Assembly: GCA_934096735.1 (NCBI GenBank)
Contig: CAKOMS010000019.1
Location: forward strand, 1 to 14,964
Origin: an uncultured Bacilli bacterium
GTDB taxonomy: Bacteria > Bacillota_I > Bacilli_A > RF39 > UBA660
DNA length: 14,964 nt
Reading direction: 5' to 3'
Part shown: piece by piece, positions 1 to 6,562 of the stretch
How the letters are laid out: every line of letters begins with the position of its first letter
How positions within the stretch are numbered: position 1 is the stretch's first letter
Position numbers and translations under genes: made by a program
Notes under the pieces: generated by a model
Told to the model about the DNA's origin: nothing
The model's database searches: none
Seen by the model: the letters and a program-made list of their open reading frames with translations, nothing else

Positions 1-789
1 GATGTAACATGGAATGGAACAACGTATACATTAAGTGATGCAGAAAGTGGAGCAATAGCAGATATGTATAGTAAACTAAGCAGTAAACATTATACATGTT
101 TGAGTACAAGTTCAAGTTGTTCAACAGTATATTATATTTATTATATGGGAAGTGCTACTGGTTATGCATATTATATGACATTAACAAATGGTAAAAAGAT
201 AGAAGATGCATTAAATGAAATGCTAAATTATAATACAACAAATAGTAATATAAAGACAGTAATAGATAACTGGTATAGTACAAATATGACAAATGCAACA
301 GATTATTTAGAGAATGCAATATATTGTAATAATAGGAATATATATTATTTAGGTGGATGGAATCCAAGTGGAGGGAGTTTAACAGGAGAATTACAATTTA
401 ATGATTATGCTAACGCAAGATTAACATGTCAAGATAAGGAAGATCAATTTACATTGAAAGTAGATTCAGGTGGAACATTAGGATATGGAAATAATGCTTT
501 AGATTATCCAGTGGGATTATTAACAAGTAAAGAATTTTATCTTGCTCGTAATGGTTCAAGTACTAATTACTTAAATAACGGAGATTATTACTGGTTGCTG
601 TCCCCTTACTACTTCTACAACAGCCATGCTTACGTCCGTGCCGATGACTCTTCTGGGAATTTGAGTTACCACAACGTGAACAACACTGTCGGGGCCCGGC
701 CTGCAGTTTCACTTTCAACAAAAGTTAAGTTAAGTGGAGAAGGAAATGGTACAGTTGAGTCACCTTATATTTTGGCTCCATTAGATTGA
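1..789 (+). CDS. DUF6273-like surface protein with C-type-lectin-style C-terminus, 5' truncated by window edge
   Basis: The reading frame is open from base 1, so the gene starts upstream; the first internal ATG (64) is not a credible start because the preceding 21 codons read as the same protein style. The visible 262 codons are rich in Asn, Tyr, Ser and Thr, with paired Cys (YTC...SSC), a segment of the type NSNIKTVIDNWY, then YPVGLLTSKE, then WLLSP, and GARPAVSL close to the C-terminus. This order (YPVGL-T, W-LSP, G-RP) is what I know from DUF6273-type proteins of gut Firmicutes, often in many paralogues, and resembles the lectin-like fold of formylglycine-generating-enzyme and DGR target proteins. 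A secreted or surface ligand-binding role is inferred; the N-terminal signal is outside the window. Codon use switches abruptly at 592-711 (see separate entry). The gene ends with TGA ahead of a terminator at 840. The binding partner cannot be told from sequence. Confidence 0.72.
   Translation, partial: DVTWNGTTYTLSDAESGAIADMYSKLSSKHYTCLSTSSSCSTVYYIYYMGSATGYAYYMTLTNGKKIEDALNEMLNYNTTNSNIKTVIDNWYSTNMTNATDYLENAIYCNNRNIYYLGGWNPSGGSLTGELQFNDYANARLTCQDKEDQFTLKVDSGGTLGYGNNALDYPVGLLTSKEFYLARNGSSTNYLNNGDYYWLLSPYYFYNSHAYVRADDSSGNLSYHNVNNTVGARPAVSLSTKVKLSGEGNGTVESPYILAPLD
592..711 (+). other. Candidate DGR variable repeat (hypermutable cassette) inside the DUF6273-like gene
   Basis: By hand count this 120-base stretch holds about 64 G/C (53 %), against about 27 % just upstream (481-540). 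Of the 28 codons from 607 to 690, 16 end in C, 9 in T, 3 in G and none in A. Most are TAC, AAC, AGC, CAC, GAC, GCC, TTC or GTC, which is what random substitution of the adenines in AAC/AAT template codons gives. The framework residues WLLSP and GARP are coded by adenine-free codons (tgg ttg ctg tcc cct; ggg gcc cgg cct), unlike the tta, cca, gga and aga used elsewhere. The 3' end carries 12 consecutive G/C bases (690-701), recalling the GC-rich initiation-of-mutagenic-homing element of known DGRs. A weak 5-bp hairpin follows (711-725). No reverse transcriptase, accessory gene or template repeat lies in the window, so the assignment rests on this signature. Transferred DNA or conversion from a paralogue is the main alternative. 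Confidence 0.6.
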
Positions 790-839
790 GTTTGTTTTTG
801 TCAACGAAGACATTAAAATAGAATAAGTTCTCCCGAACT

Positions 840-876
840 AAAAAGAAGAATTGCTTTGGTTAGTAATTCTTCTTTT
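840..876. terminator. Bidirectional intrinsic terminator between convergent genes
   Basis: A perfect 12-bp inverted repeat, AAAAGAAGAATT (841-852) and AATTCTTCTTTT (865-876), encloses a 12-base loop. The A-rich left arm and T-rich right arm supply a U-tract in both directions. It ends 3 bases from the murE stop, so it can serve both the surface-protein gene (plus) and murE (minus). Confidence 0.85.
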
Positions 877-879
877 GCA

Positions 880-2235
880 TTAGTTATTGTATTCTTTTAT
901 AATTTCACTATCATCTAAATGTATTTTAGTGTGGCCAATAATTTGATAATCTTCATGGCCTTTTCCAAGTACTAGGAGAATATCATTTTCGTTTAATAAA
1001 TCTATTCCTTTATGAATTGCTTCTTTTCTGTCATAAATAATTTCATAGTTATTATTTTTATTATCTTTTACTATCATATCCATTATTGATTTTGGATCTT
1101 CAGTTCTTGGGTTATCATTTGTAAATATTACATAGTCACTTAAAGATGTTGCAATATTACCCATTATTGGTCTTTTTATTGGATCTCTATCACCACCACA
1201 TCCTACTATTGTTATGACTTTTCCTTTTTTTAGTTCATTATAGGCTGAAATAACTTTTTCTACTGCATCTGGTGTATGAGCATAATCTACAACAGCATAA
1301 CCTTTGTTTAATTTAAATGTTTCACATCTACCTTTTGGTGGATAAATGTTTTTTGTAATATCTAATATGCTTTCAATTGAAAATCCTAGTTCATGTAATG
1401 TACTTAGACAAGTTAAGTAATTATAAATATTGAATTTACTTGTTAGATTTGTTGTTACATTAAAAGATTTGTTATTATATTCTATACTTATATTTGTATG
1501 ATCTGGATAAATATCATAATTCTTAATTTTGTAAGTACCATTTGTGCCATATGTTTTATAATTTTTATAGGTTTCAAATTTTTTACTTGATGCATCATCA
1601 CTATTTAAAAGCATTGGTGCATCATTTTTTAAATAATTTAATATTTTTAATTTTTCGTTTAAGTATGCTTCCATTGTTTTATGATAATCTAAGTGATCTT
1701 CAGTAAGATTTGTAAATGCTCCTGCTACAAATGTTAAACCTTTTATTCTTTCATATGATAATGAATGAGATGATACTTCCATAACTAAATATTCTATGTT
1801 ACTTTCTGTCGCTTTTAAAAGTAATTTATAAAGAGTTAATATGTCAGGAGTAGTGTTATCTGTTTCAGTTATTTCATCATTTAGGTAAAATCCTAATGTT
1901 CCTAGATATGCAGCTTTTTTACCTAGTTTTTGAAGCATTTGATACATTAAATAACATGAAGTTGTTTTTCCATTTGTACCAGTTACTCCGATTATTTTTA
2001 ATTTATTTATTTCATTACTATATTCTTTTACTAAAATATCTTTTAAATAGATTTTTGTGTCTTTTACTATTTCGTGTGGAATATCTTCTTCTATTTCTTT
2101 TTCACATATTACTTTAATTGCACCATTATTTATAGCTTCTTTTATGTAGTTGTGTCCATCTACTGTATGACCTTTAATTGCTATAAATATTTGTCCTTTT
2201 TGTACTAATTTTGAATTTGTTTCGTATTTAATCAT
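880..2235 (-). CDS. murE: UDP-N-acetylmuramoyl-peptide ligase MurE, meso-diaminopimelate type
   Basis: MurE is the cytoplasmic Mur ligase that adds the third amino acid to UDP-MurNAc-L-Ala-D-Glu, using ATP, in peptidoglycan synthesis. The 451 residues show the family order: N-terminal UDP-binding domain, ATP-binding P-loop GVTGTNGKTT (83-92), NLTEDHLDYH (176-185) with Lys195 at the place of the carbamylated lysine, a C-terminal domain with VDYAHTPD (316-323) and GCGGDRDPIKRP (345-356), and DNPR (374-377). DNPR is the motif associated with meso-diaminopimelate; lysine-adding enzymes differ here, so a DAP-type wall is predicted. It is somewhat shorter than the usual ~490 residues, mainly in the N-terminal domain. 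The start is ATG at 2235, preceded on the minus strand by AAAGGAAG. It stands alone, outside a division/cell-wall cluster, divergent from trpS and convergent with the surface-protein gene. Confidence 0.96.
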   Translation of the reverse strand: MIKYETNSKLVQKGQIFIAIKGHTVDGHNYIKEAINNGAIKVICEKEIEEDIPHEIVKDTKIYLKDILVKEYSNEINKLKIIGVTGTNGKTTSCYLMYQMLQKLGKKAAYLGTLGFYLNDEITETDNTTPDILTLYKLLLKATESNIEYLVMEVSSHSLSYERIKGLTFVAGAFTNLTEDHLDYHKTMEAYLNEKLKILNYLKNDAPMLLNSDDASSKKFETYKNYKTYGTNGTYKIKNYDIYPDHTNISIEYNNKSFNVTTNLTSKFNIYNYLTCLSTLHELGFSIESILDITKNIYPPKGRCETFKLNKGYAVVDYAHTPDAVEKVISAYNELKKGKVITIVGCGGDRDPIKRPIMGNIATSLSDYVIFTNDNPRTEDPKSIMDMIVKDNKNNNYEIIYDRKEAIHKGIDLLNENDILLVLGKGHEDYQIIGHTKIHLDDSEIIKEYNN

Positions 2236-2260
2236 AAAAACTTCCTTTCAATTTAAGTAT

Positions 2261-2266
2261 ATTATA
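2261..2266 (-). promoter_or_regulatory. Candidate murE -10 element
   Basis: The minus strand reads TATAAT at this position, about 26 bases before the murE start and upstream of its ribosome site. No good -35 box lies 17 bases further up, so this is only a plausible promoter in very AT-rich DNA. It sits next to the left arm of the 14-bp inverted repeat at 2267-2314. Confidence 0.35.
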
Positions 2267-2314
2267 TATTTTATAAATAATTAGAATTTGTAGTATTCAG
2301 TTATTTATAAAATA
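2267..2314. repeat. 14-bp perfect inverted repeat in the murE-trpS divergent region
   Basis: TATTTTATAAATAA (2267-2280) is matched by its exact reverse complement TTATTTATAAAATA (2301-2314) across a 20-base spacer. It lies between the two divergent starts and touches the candidate murE -10 box. It could be an operator or cruciform, or chance in AT-rich DNA; it has no T-tract to make it a terminator. Confidence 0.6.
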
Positions 2315-2378
2315 CTCAATAAATATTCACTTCTTTTTAAGTATATCACAATATTTTATAGTAAACAAAATATAAGTG

Positions 2379-2387
2379 TGCTATAAT
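2379..2387 (+). promoter_or_regulatory. trpS extended -10 promoter element
   Basis: TG-C-TATAAT is an extended -10 box (TGNTATAAT). The -35 region 16-17 bases upstream is poor, as is usual for extended -10 promoters. The inferred transcript start, near 2394, leaves a leader of under 20 bases holding only the AAAGGAAG ribosome site. That leaves no room for a T-box, unlike leuS. Confidence 0.6.
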
Positions 2388-2410
2388 TTATAGTTAGAAA
2401 GGAAGTTTTT

Positions 2411-3394
2411 ATGAAAAGAATATTAACTGGACTTCAACCTAGTGGAAAGCTTACAATTGGTAATTATATTGGAGCAATAAGACAAATGGTTAATTTCCAA
2501 GAAGAATATGATTCTTTTTTGTTTATTGCTGATATGCATGCAATTACTGTACCTCAAGATAGTGAAGAATTACATAATAATATAAGAAGTTTAATTGCTA
2601 TGTATTTAGCTAGTGGTGTTGATCCAGAAAAAAATACTATTTATTTACAATCTGATAATATTTATCATGCCAATACATCATGGATTTTAGAGTGTTTAAC
2701 GCCATATGGAGAACTTTCTAGAATGACTCAATTTAAAGATAAGAGTAGTAAAAAGGCTAATTTTTCTGCGGGTCTTTTGACTTATCCTATACTTATGGCT
2801 GCTGATATACTTCTTTATGATGCTGATTATGTTCCTGTTGGAAAAGATCAAAAGCAACATGTTGAGATGGCTAGAAATACTGCTTTAAGAGTTAATAATA
2901 AATATAATACTGATATTTTTAAATTACCTGATGCTTTAATACCATCTTCAGGGGCTAAGATCATGGATTTACAAGATCCTAGTAAGAAAATGAGTAAGAG
3001 TGCTGAAAATCCTAAAGGTGTTATATATATGATGGATAATGAAGAAGATATTAGAAAGAAGATTATGAGTGCTACTACTGATTCTGAGGTTTGTATTAAA
3101 TTTGATTTAGAAAAAAAACCAGGTATTAGTAACTTAATTAATTTGTATTCTTGTTTAACTAATATGAGTGTAGAAGATATAGAAGAGAAATATAAAGAAA
3201 GTAATTATGGTACTTTTAAAAAAGAACTTGCTGATATTGTAGTTAATACATTGAAACCTATTCAAGAAAGATATTATAAACTTATTAATAGTGATGAAAT
3301 TGATAAAATATTAGATAAAGGAATGGAAAAAACTACAAATATGGCTAAAGAAAAATATGAAAAGTTAAGAAAGATAGTTGGATTATATAGATAG
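2411..3394 (+). CDS. trpS: Tryptophan--tRNA ligase
   Basis: TrpS charges tRNA-Trp in the cytoplasm. The 327-residue product has the typical length and order of bacterial class I TrpRS: N-terminal TGLQPSGKLTIGNYIGA with TIGN (15-18) as the HIGH-type motif, ADMHA (40-44), the tryptophan-pocket and ATP segment GKDQKQHVEMARN (144-156), and KMSKS (193-197). The start is ATG at 2411 after AAAGGAAG. The gene is single, with its own extended -10 promoter and an intrinsic terminator at 3399. It uses TGG codons only, supporting the standard code. No truncation or unusual insertion is seen. Confidence 0.97.
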   Translation: MKRILTGLQPSGKLTIGNYIGAIRQMVNFQEEYDSFLFIADMHAITVPQDSEELHNNIRSLIAMYLASGVDPEKNTIYLQSDNIYHANTSWILECLTPYGELSRMTQFKDKSSKKANFSAGLLTYPILMAADILLYDADYVPVGKDQKQHVEMARNTALRVNNKYNTDIFKLPDALIPSSGAKIMDLQDPSKKMSKSAENPKGVIYMMDNEEDIRKKIMSATTDSEVCIKFDLEKKPGISNLINLYSCLTNMSVEDIEEKYKESNYGTFKKELADIVVNTLKPIQERYYKLINSDEIDKILDKGMEKTTNMAKEKYEKLRKIVGLYR

Positions 3395-3398
3395 TATG

Positions 3399-3426
3399 AA
3401 AAGATATGAAATATTATCTTTTTTTT
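3399..3426 (+). terminator. trpS intrinsic terminator
   Basis: AAAAGATA (3399-3406) pairs perfectly with TATCTTTT (3415-3422) around an 8-base loop and runs into a T-tract to 3426, starting 4 bases after the trpS stop. Confidence 0.8.
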
Positions 3427-3446
3427 AAAGAGGAAAATTAACTTTT

Positions 3447-3464
3447 ACTTATATATATATAAGT
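3447..3464. repeat. 18-bp perfect palindrome before the unknown gene
   Basis: ACTTATATATATATAAGT is its own reverse complement and ends directly before the GGGAGG ribosome site (3465-3470) of the gene at 3477. It could be an operator or an RNA hairpin next to the ribosome site. The alternating TA core makes chance occurrence easier, so function is uncertain. Confidence 0.5.
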
Positions 3465-3476
3465 GGGAGGTAAAAT

Positions 3477-3887
3477 ATGAATTATTTAAAGCTTATTAAG
3501 AAAGAAATAGAAGATATTGTTATTAATAGTGAACTTAGAGATAAGGTGGTTAATACTATACTTATTCAAGGATATTATAAAGTTGGAAAATTACTGTATA
3601 TGGCTGAGTGTAATAATATTAGTATTGATGTAGGTGAATTAAATAAATTGCTTGTGTATTCTTGTGTTGAAGATTTAGGAATTTTTAAAAAGTTTTATAA
3701 GAGATTTAAAAATATTGATGTTTTGGGAGCTTCGCTTATAAAACTTGATTGGGAAAGTATTTGTAAAATGCTTTGTGATAATAATCCAAATAATTTTAAG
3801 AAACATAGATTAATTTTAGAGAATAATTTGATTTTTGTTATTAGTCCAAAACCTATAAAACTAAAAAAAGATATTGATGTATCTTGA
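3477..3887 (+). CDS. Hypothetical protein, 136 residues
   Basis: I do not recognise this protein. It begins at ATG 3477, 6 bases after a strong GGGAGG site, and ends with TGA. It is rich in Lys, Ile, Leu and Asn, with predicted mostly helical segments. There is no signal peptide or membrane span, and five scattered Cys with no spacing suggesting a metal site. Codon use matches its neighbours. The terminator at 3399 separates it from trpS. The GH31 gene follows in the same reading frame with no further stop between the TGA and the GH31 ATG, so the two are probably cotranscribed. A real gene is likely from the ribosome site, length and composition; the function is unknown. Confidence 0.7.
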   Translation: MNYLKLIKKEIEDIVINSELRDKVVNTILIQGYYKVGKLLYMAECNNISIDVGELNKLLVYSCVEDLGIFKKFYKRFKNIDVLGASLIKLDWESICKMLCDNNPNNFKKHRLILENNLIFVISPKPIKLKKDIDVS

Positions 3888-3947
3888 AAAAAAGATGTAT
3901 TTTTGTTATTCTATATAATAGAAGAAGATTATAGAAGGATGTTGGTT

Positions 3948-6353
3948 ATGGCTAGTTTAGGAACTCATTTTCAAATTGATCCAAATAAATTAGTTTGTGA
4001 TTCTAGGTACATTTTTAAGGGTGTAAATTATAGAATCACTGTTTTAAGTGAACGATTAATTAGATTTGAGTATTCAACTGATGGTGTATTTAATGATAAT
4101 GCTACTGAAATAGTACATAATAGAGTTTTTGAAAAACCTAAATTTAAAGCTGAACAAGATGATAAGTTTTTAGTTATAACTACTAAATATTTTGTTATGC
4201 AATATGCAAAAGAAAAACCTTATAAAGGACCTTCTTTTGCACCTGATTCTAATTTAAAAGTTAAACTCGTAAATGCTGATAAAATGTGGTATTATGGACA
4301 TCCTGAAGCAAGAAATTTTAAAGGTACTGCTTATTCAATTGAAGACTTTTTAGATAGAACAACATTATCTAATGGACTTTATTCAACTGATGGTTTTGCA
4401 TTTTTAGATGATTCTAATACTATGATTATAGATAATGATGGGTTTATGCAAAATGGTAATAAAAGAATAGATTTTTATTTATTTGTTTATAGAAGAGATT
4501 TTGGACTTTGTTTAAAAGATTATTTTACTCTTACTGGATATCCTCCATTAATTCCTAGATATTCTCTTGGTATATGGTGGAATAGGGATCAAATATATAG
4601 TGGTGATGATGTCCTTAAATTAATAAAGCAATTTAAGAAAAATGAAATACCTTTGTCTGTAATTCTTTTGAGTGAATTTTGGCATAAAAAAGATAGTAAT
4701 AATTATAATTTATATAAAACTGGTTATACGTTTAATAGTGAGCTTTTTCCAGATCCTTCTTTAACTATTAGAAATGCTCATAATAAAAATGTTAGAATTG
4801 GTATTAATTTAGATGGTTCAGAGGGTATTGGACCTTTTGAAGATGGATATCAAAAAATGTGTGAGGATTTAAATTTACCAATGGATAAAGTAATACCTTT
4901 TAAAGTTTTAGATAAAAATTTTATTGTAAGTTATTTTAATAATTTAATTAATCCGTTGTATGAACTTGGTGTTGATTTCTTTTGGCTTGATAGTAAAGAA
5001 GAGATAGTTACAAGAGTTTTGAATTATTATCATTTTAATGATTATAATAAATCTACTGGTAAAAGAGGATTGATTTTATCTAGAAATGGTAATAAAGCAG
5101 GGCATTTATATCCAATACATTATAGTGGAGAAACAAAAGTTTTGTGGGAGACTCTTAAATATTTACCATATTATAATTCTACTAGTAGTAATATTGGAAT
5201 TTCTTGGTGGAGTCATGATGTTGGGGGATATAAAGATGGTATTGAAGATAGTGAATTATATTTAAGATATACACAACTTGCAACATTTAGTCCTGTATTT
5301 AGATTTAGTGCTAAAAGAGGAGTATATTATAAAAGAGAACCTTGGAGATGGGATATGCTTACTTATACAATTGTTAAAAAGTATTGTAATTTAAGACATA
5401 GACTTATTCCTTACTTATATACTGAAGCTTATAAGTATCATAAGAATTGTTTGCCAATAATTCAACCACTTTATTATTATTATCCAGAACTTATTGATGA
5501 ACCTAGTTATCAAAATGAATATTATTTTGGTACTGAGTTGTTAATTAGTCCGATAACTAAACCTAAAGATTATGTAATGAATAGAAGTATTGAAAAGATA
5601 TTTTTACCTAAAGGTGTTTGGTATGATTTTGTAACTGGTAAAAAATTTATTGGTAATAAAAGATATATTTCTTTCTTTAGAGATGAAGAATATCCTGTTT
5701 TTGCTAAGGCTGGATCAATTATTCCTTTAGCTATATTAAATGATGATATAAATAATACTAATTCTCCAAGAGAGATGGAAATACATGTCTTTCCTGGAAA
5801 TAGTAATGTTTATAAATTATATGAAGATGATGGAGTATCTAATTTATATAAAGAAGGTTATTATATTATTACTTCGATTGATTTTGATTATGCAAAAGAT
5901 AATTATACTTTAGCAATACATCCAGTTGAAGGTAAAACTAATATTATTCCAGATTTTAGAAATTATAAAATTAGATTTAGAAATACTAGAAAACCAGAGA
6001 GAGTTAGAATTGATATTAATAGTGAAATAATAGATAATTTTGATTCTTATACAGAAGATAATGATTTTATAGTAGAAATTAAGAATGTTGATACTAGAAA
6101 ACAACTTGTAGTTAATTGTATGGGTAATAATATTGAAATTGATGCAGTAAGAATATTAAATGAAGAGATTAATGGTATTATAAGTGATTTAAAGATTGAA
6201 ACATTTTTGAAAGAAAAACTAGCATCAGTTATGTTTAGTGACTTGGATATTAGTAAAAAAAGAATTGAAGTTAGAAAATTAAGTAAATATGGATTAGATC
6301 AGTTATTTATAAAAATGTTTATAAAACTTCTTGAATATATTCAAGAAATTTAA
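3948..6353 (+). CDS. Glycoside hydrolase family 31 (alpha-glucosidase-like), divergent active site
   Basis: GH31 enzymes are retaining alpha-glycosidases with a TIM barrel. This 801-residue protein has the family layout: an N-terminal beta-sandwich (about 1-200, with FDxDG-like turns and GYPPLIPRYSLGIWW before the barrel), the barrel with FFWLDSKEE carrying the likely nucleophile Asp348, then RNG...HYSGET and WWSHDVGGY (HDVGG at 423-427), and C-terminal sandwich domains containing PVFAKAGSIIPL and KLYEDDGVSN. There is no signal peptide, so it is probably cytoplasmic. I place the start at ATG 3948, 9 bases after AGAAGG; the frame is open further upstream from a TTG at 3903, but without a ribosome site. 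Oddities: the usual acid/base Asp in SGD is Glu395 here (SGET), and MNE after the nucleophile is SKE. The last ~110 residues are an extension I cannot assign. Substrate could be alpha-glucosides, alpha-xylosides or others. Confidence 0.88.
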   Translation: MASLGTHFQIDPNKLVCDSRYIFKGVNYRITVLSERLIRFEYSTDGVFNDNATEIVHNRVFEKPKFKAEQDDKFLVITTKYFVMQYAKEKPYKGPSFAPDSNLKVKLVNADKMWYYGHPEARNFKGTAYSIEDFLDRTTLSNGLYSTDGFAFLDDSNTMIIDNDGFMQNGNKRIDFYLFVYRRDFGLCLKDYFTLTGYPPLIPRYSLGIWWNRDQIYSGDDVLKLIKQFKKNEIPLSVILLSEFWHKKDSNNYNLYKTGYTFNSELFPDPSLTIRNAHNKNVRIGINLDGSEGIGPFEDGYQKMCEDLNLPMDKVIPFKVLDKNFIVSYFNNLINPLYELGVDFFWLDSKEEIVTRVLNYYHFNDYNKSTGKRGLILSRNGNKAGHLYPIHYSGETKVLWETLKYLPYYNSTSSNIGISWWSHDVGGYKDGIEDSELYLRYTQLATFSPVFRFSAKRGVYYKREPWRWDMLTYTIVKKYCNLRHRLIPYLYTEAYKYHKNCLPIIQPLYYYYPELIDEPSYQNEYYFGTELLISPITKPKDYVMNRSIEKIFLPKGVWYDFVTGKKFIGNKRYISFFRDEEYPVFAKAGSIIPLAILNDDINNTNSPREMEIHVFPGNSNVYKLYEDDGVSNLYKEGYYIITSIDFDYAKDNYTLAIHPVEGKTNIIPDFRNYKIRFRNTRKPERVRIDINSEIIDNFDSYTEDNDFIVEIKNVDTRKQLVVNCMGNNIEIDAVRILNEEINGIISDLKIETFLKEKLASVMFSDLDISKKRIEVRKLSKYGLDQLFIKMFIKLLEYIQEI
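6328..6347. repeat. 20-bp perfect palindrome over the end of the GH31 gene and the leuS promoter
   Basis: TTCTTGAATATATTCAAGAA is its own reverse complement. It codes the last GH31 residues and contains the -35 box (6331-6336) of the leuS-operon promoter. It lacks a T-tract, so it is not a classical terminator. It may be an operator, a transcript-end hairpin for GH31, or chance. Confidence 0.55.
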
Positions 6354-6359
6354 TATAAT
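6331..6359 (+). promoter_or_regulatory. Promoter of the T-box leader / leuS operon
   Basis: TTGAAT (6331-6336) and TATAAT (6354-6359) are separated by exactly 17 bases, a near-consensus sigma-A promoter. The expected start near 6366 lies just before the T-box leader. It overlaps the end of the GH31 gene. Confidence 0.8.
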
Positions 6360-6365
6360 ACCTTT

Positions 6366-6548
6366 AGCAGTTGATGAAAGAGTAGTAATAATTTTAAGTA
6401 TATAGAGAGTTAGTGGTTGGTGGAAACTAATTATAAGAAATTATGAACTTGCTTTTGGATGTTTTAGGGTTGTTCCTTTATAAACTTAAGAGATTAAAAT
6501 AAGGTGGTACCGCGAAGTTTTTCGCCCTTTGGTTATCATCTTTTTTTG
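6366..6548 (+). promoter_or_regulatory. T-box riboswitch, leucine specifier
   Basis: The leader carries the T-box core AAGGTGGTACCGCG (6501-6514), which binds the uncharged tRNA acceptor end. Stem I is represented by GATGAA...GAGTAG, a distal hairpin TTAGT/ACTAA with the loop motif GGTTGGTGGAA, and GAACTTG with CTT (6448-6450) as the likely specifier codon for leucine. The terminator pairs AAGG and GCGAA with TTCGC and CCTT, with the GGTACC portion bulged, then AGAT with ATCT and the T-run 6541-6547. Uncharged tRNA-Leu should favour the antiterminator and allow transcription of the membrane-protein gene and leuS. Core motif certain; specifier assigned by pattern and supported by the downstream gene. 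Confidence 0.93.
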
Positions 6549-6562
6549 TTAGGAGAATTGTT

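Noticed and set aside
2236..2410. T-box or other riboswitch before trpS
   Set aside because: No GGTGGTACC core, and the predicted trpS leader is under 20 bases.
3885..3887. TGA read as Trp or Gly (alternative code)
   Set aside because: All recognised genes use TGG for Trp with no internal TGA, and TGA also properly ends the gene at 789.
3882..3919. GH31 promoter from TTGAAA (3884) and TATAAT (3914)
   Set aside because: The spacer is 24 bases, too long for a sigma-A promoter.
3903..3947. TTG start for the GH31 protein, adding 15 residues
   Set aside because: No ribosome site before it, whereas AGAAGG precedes ATG 3948 by 9 bases.
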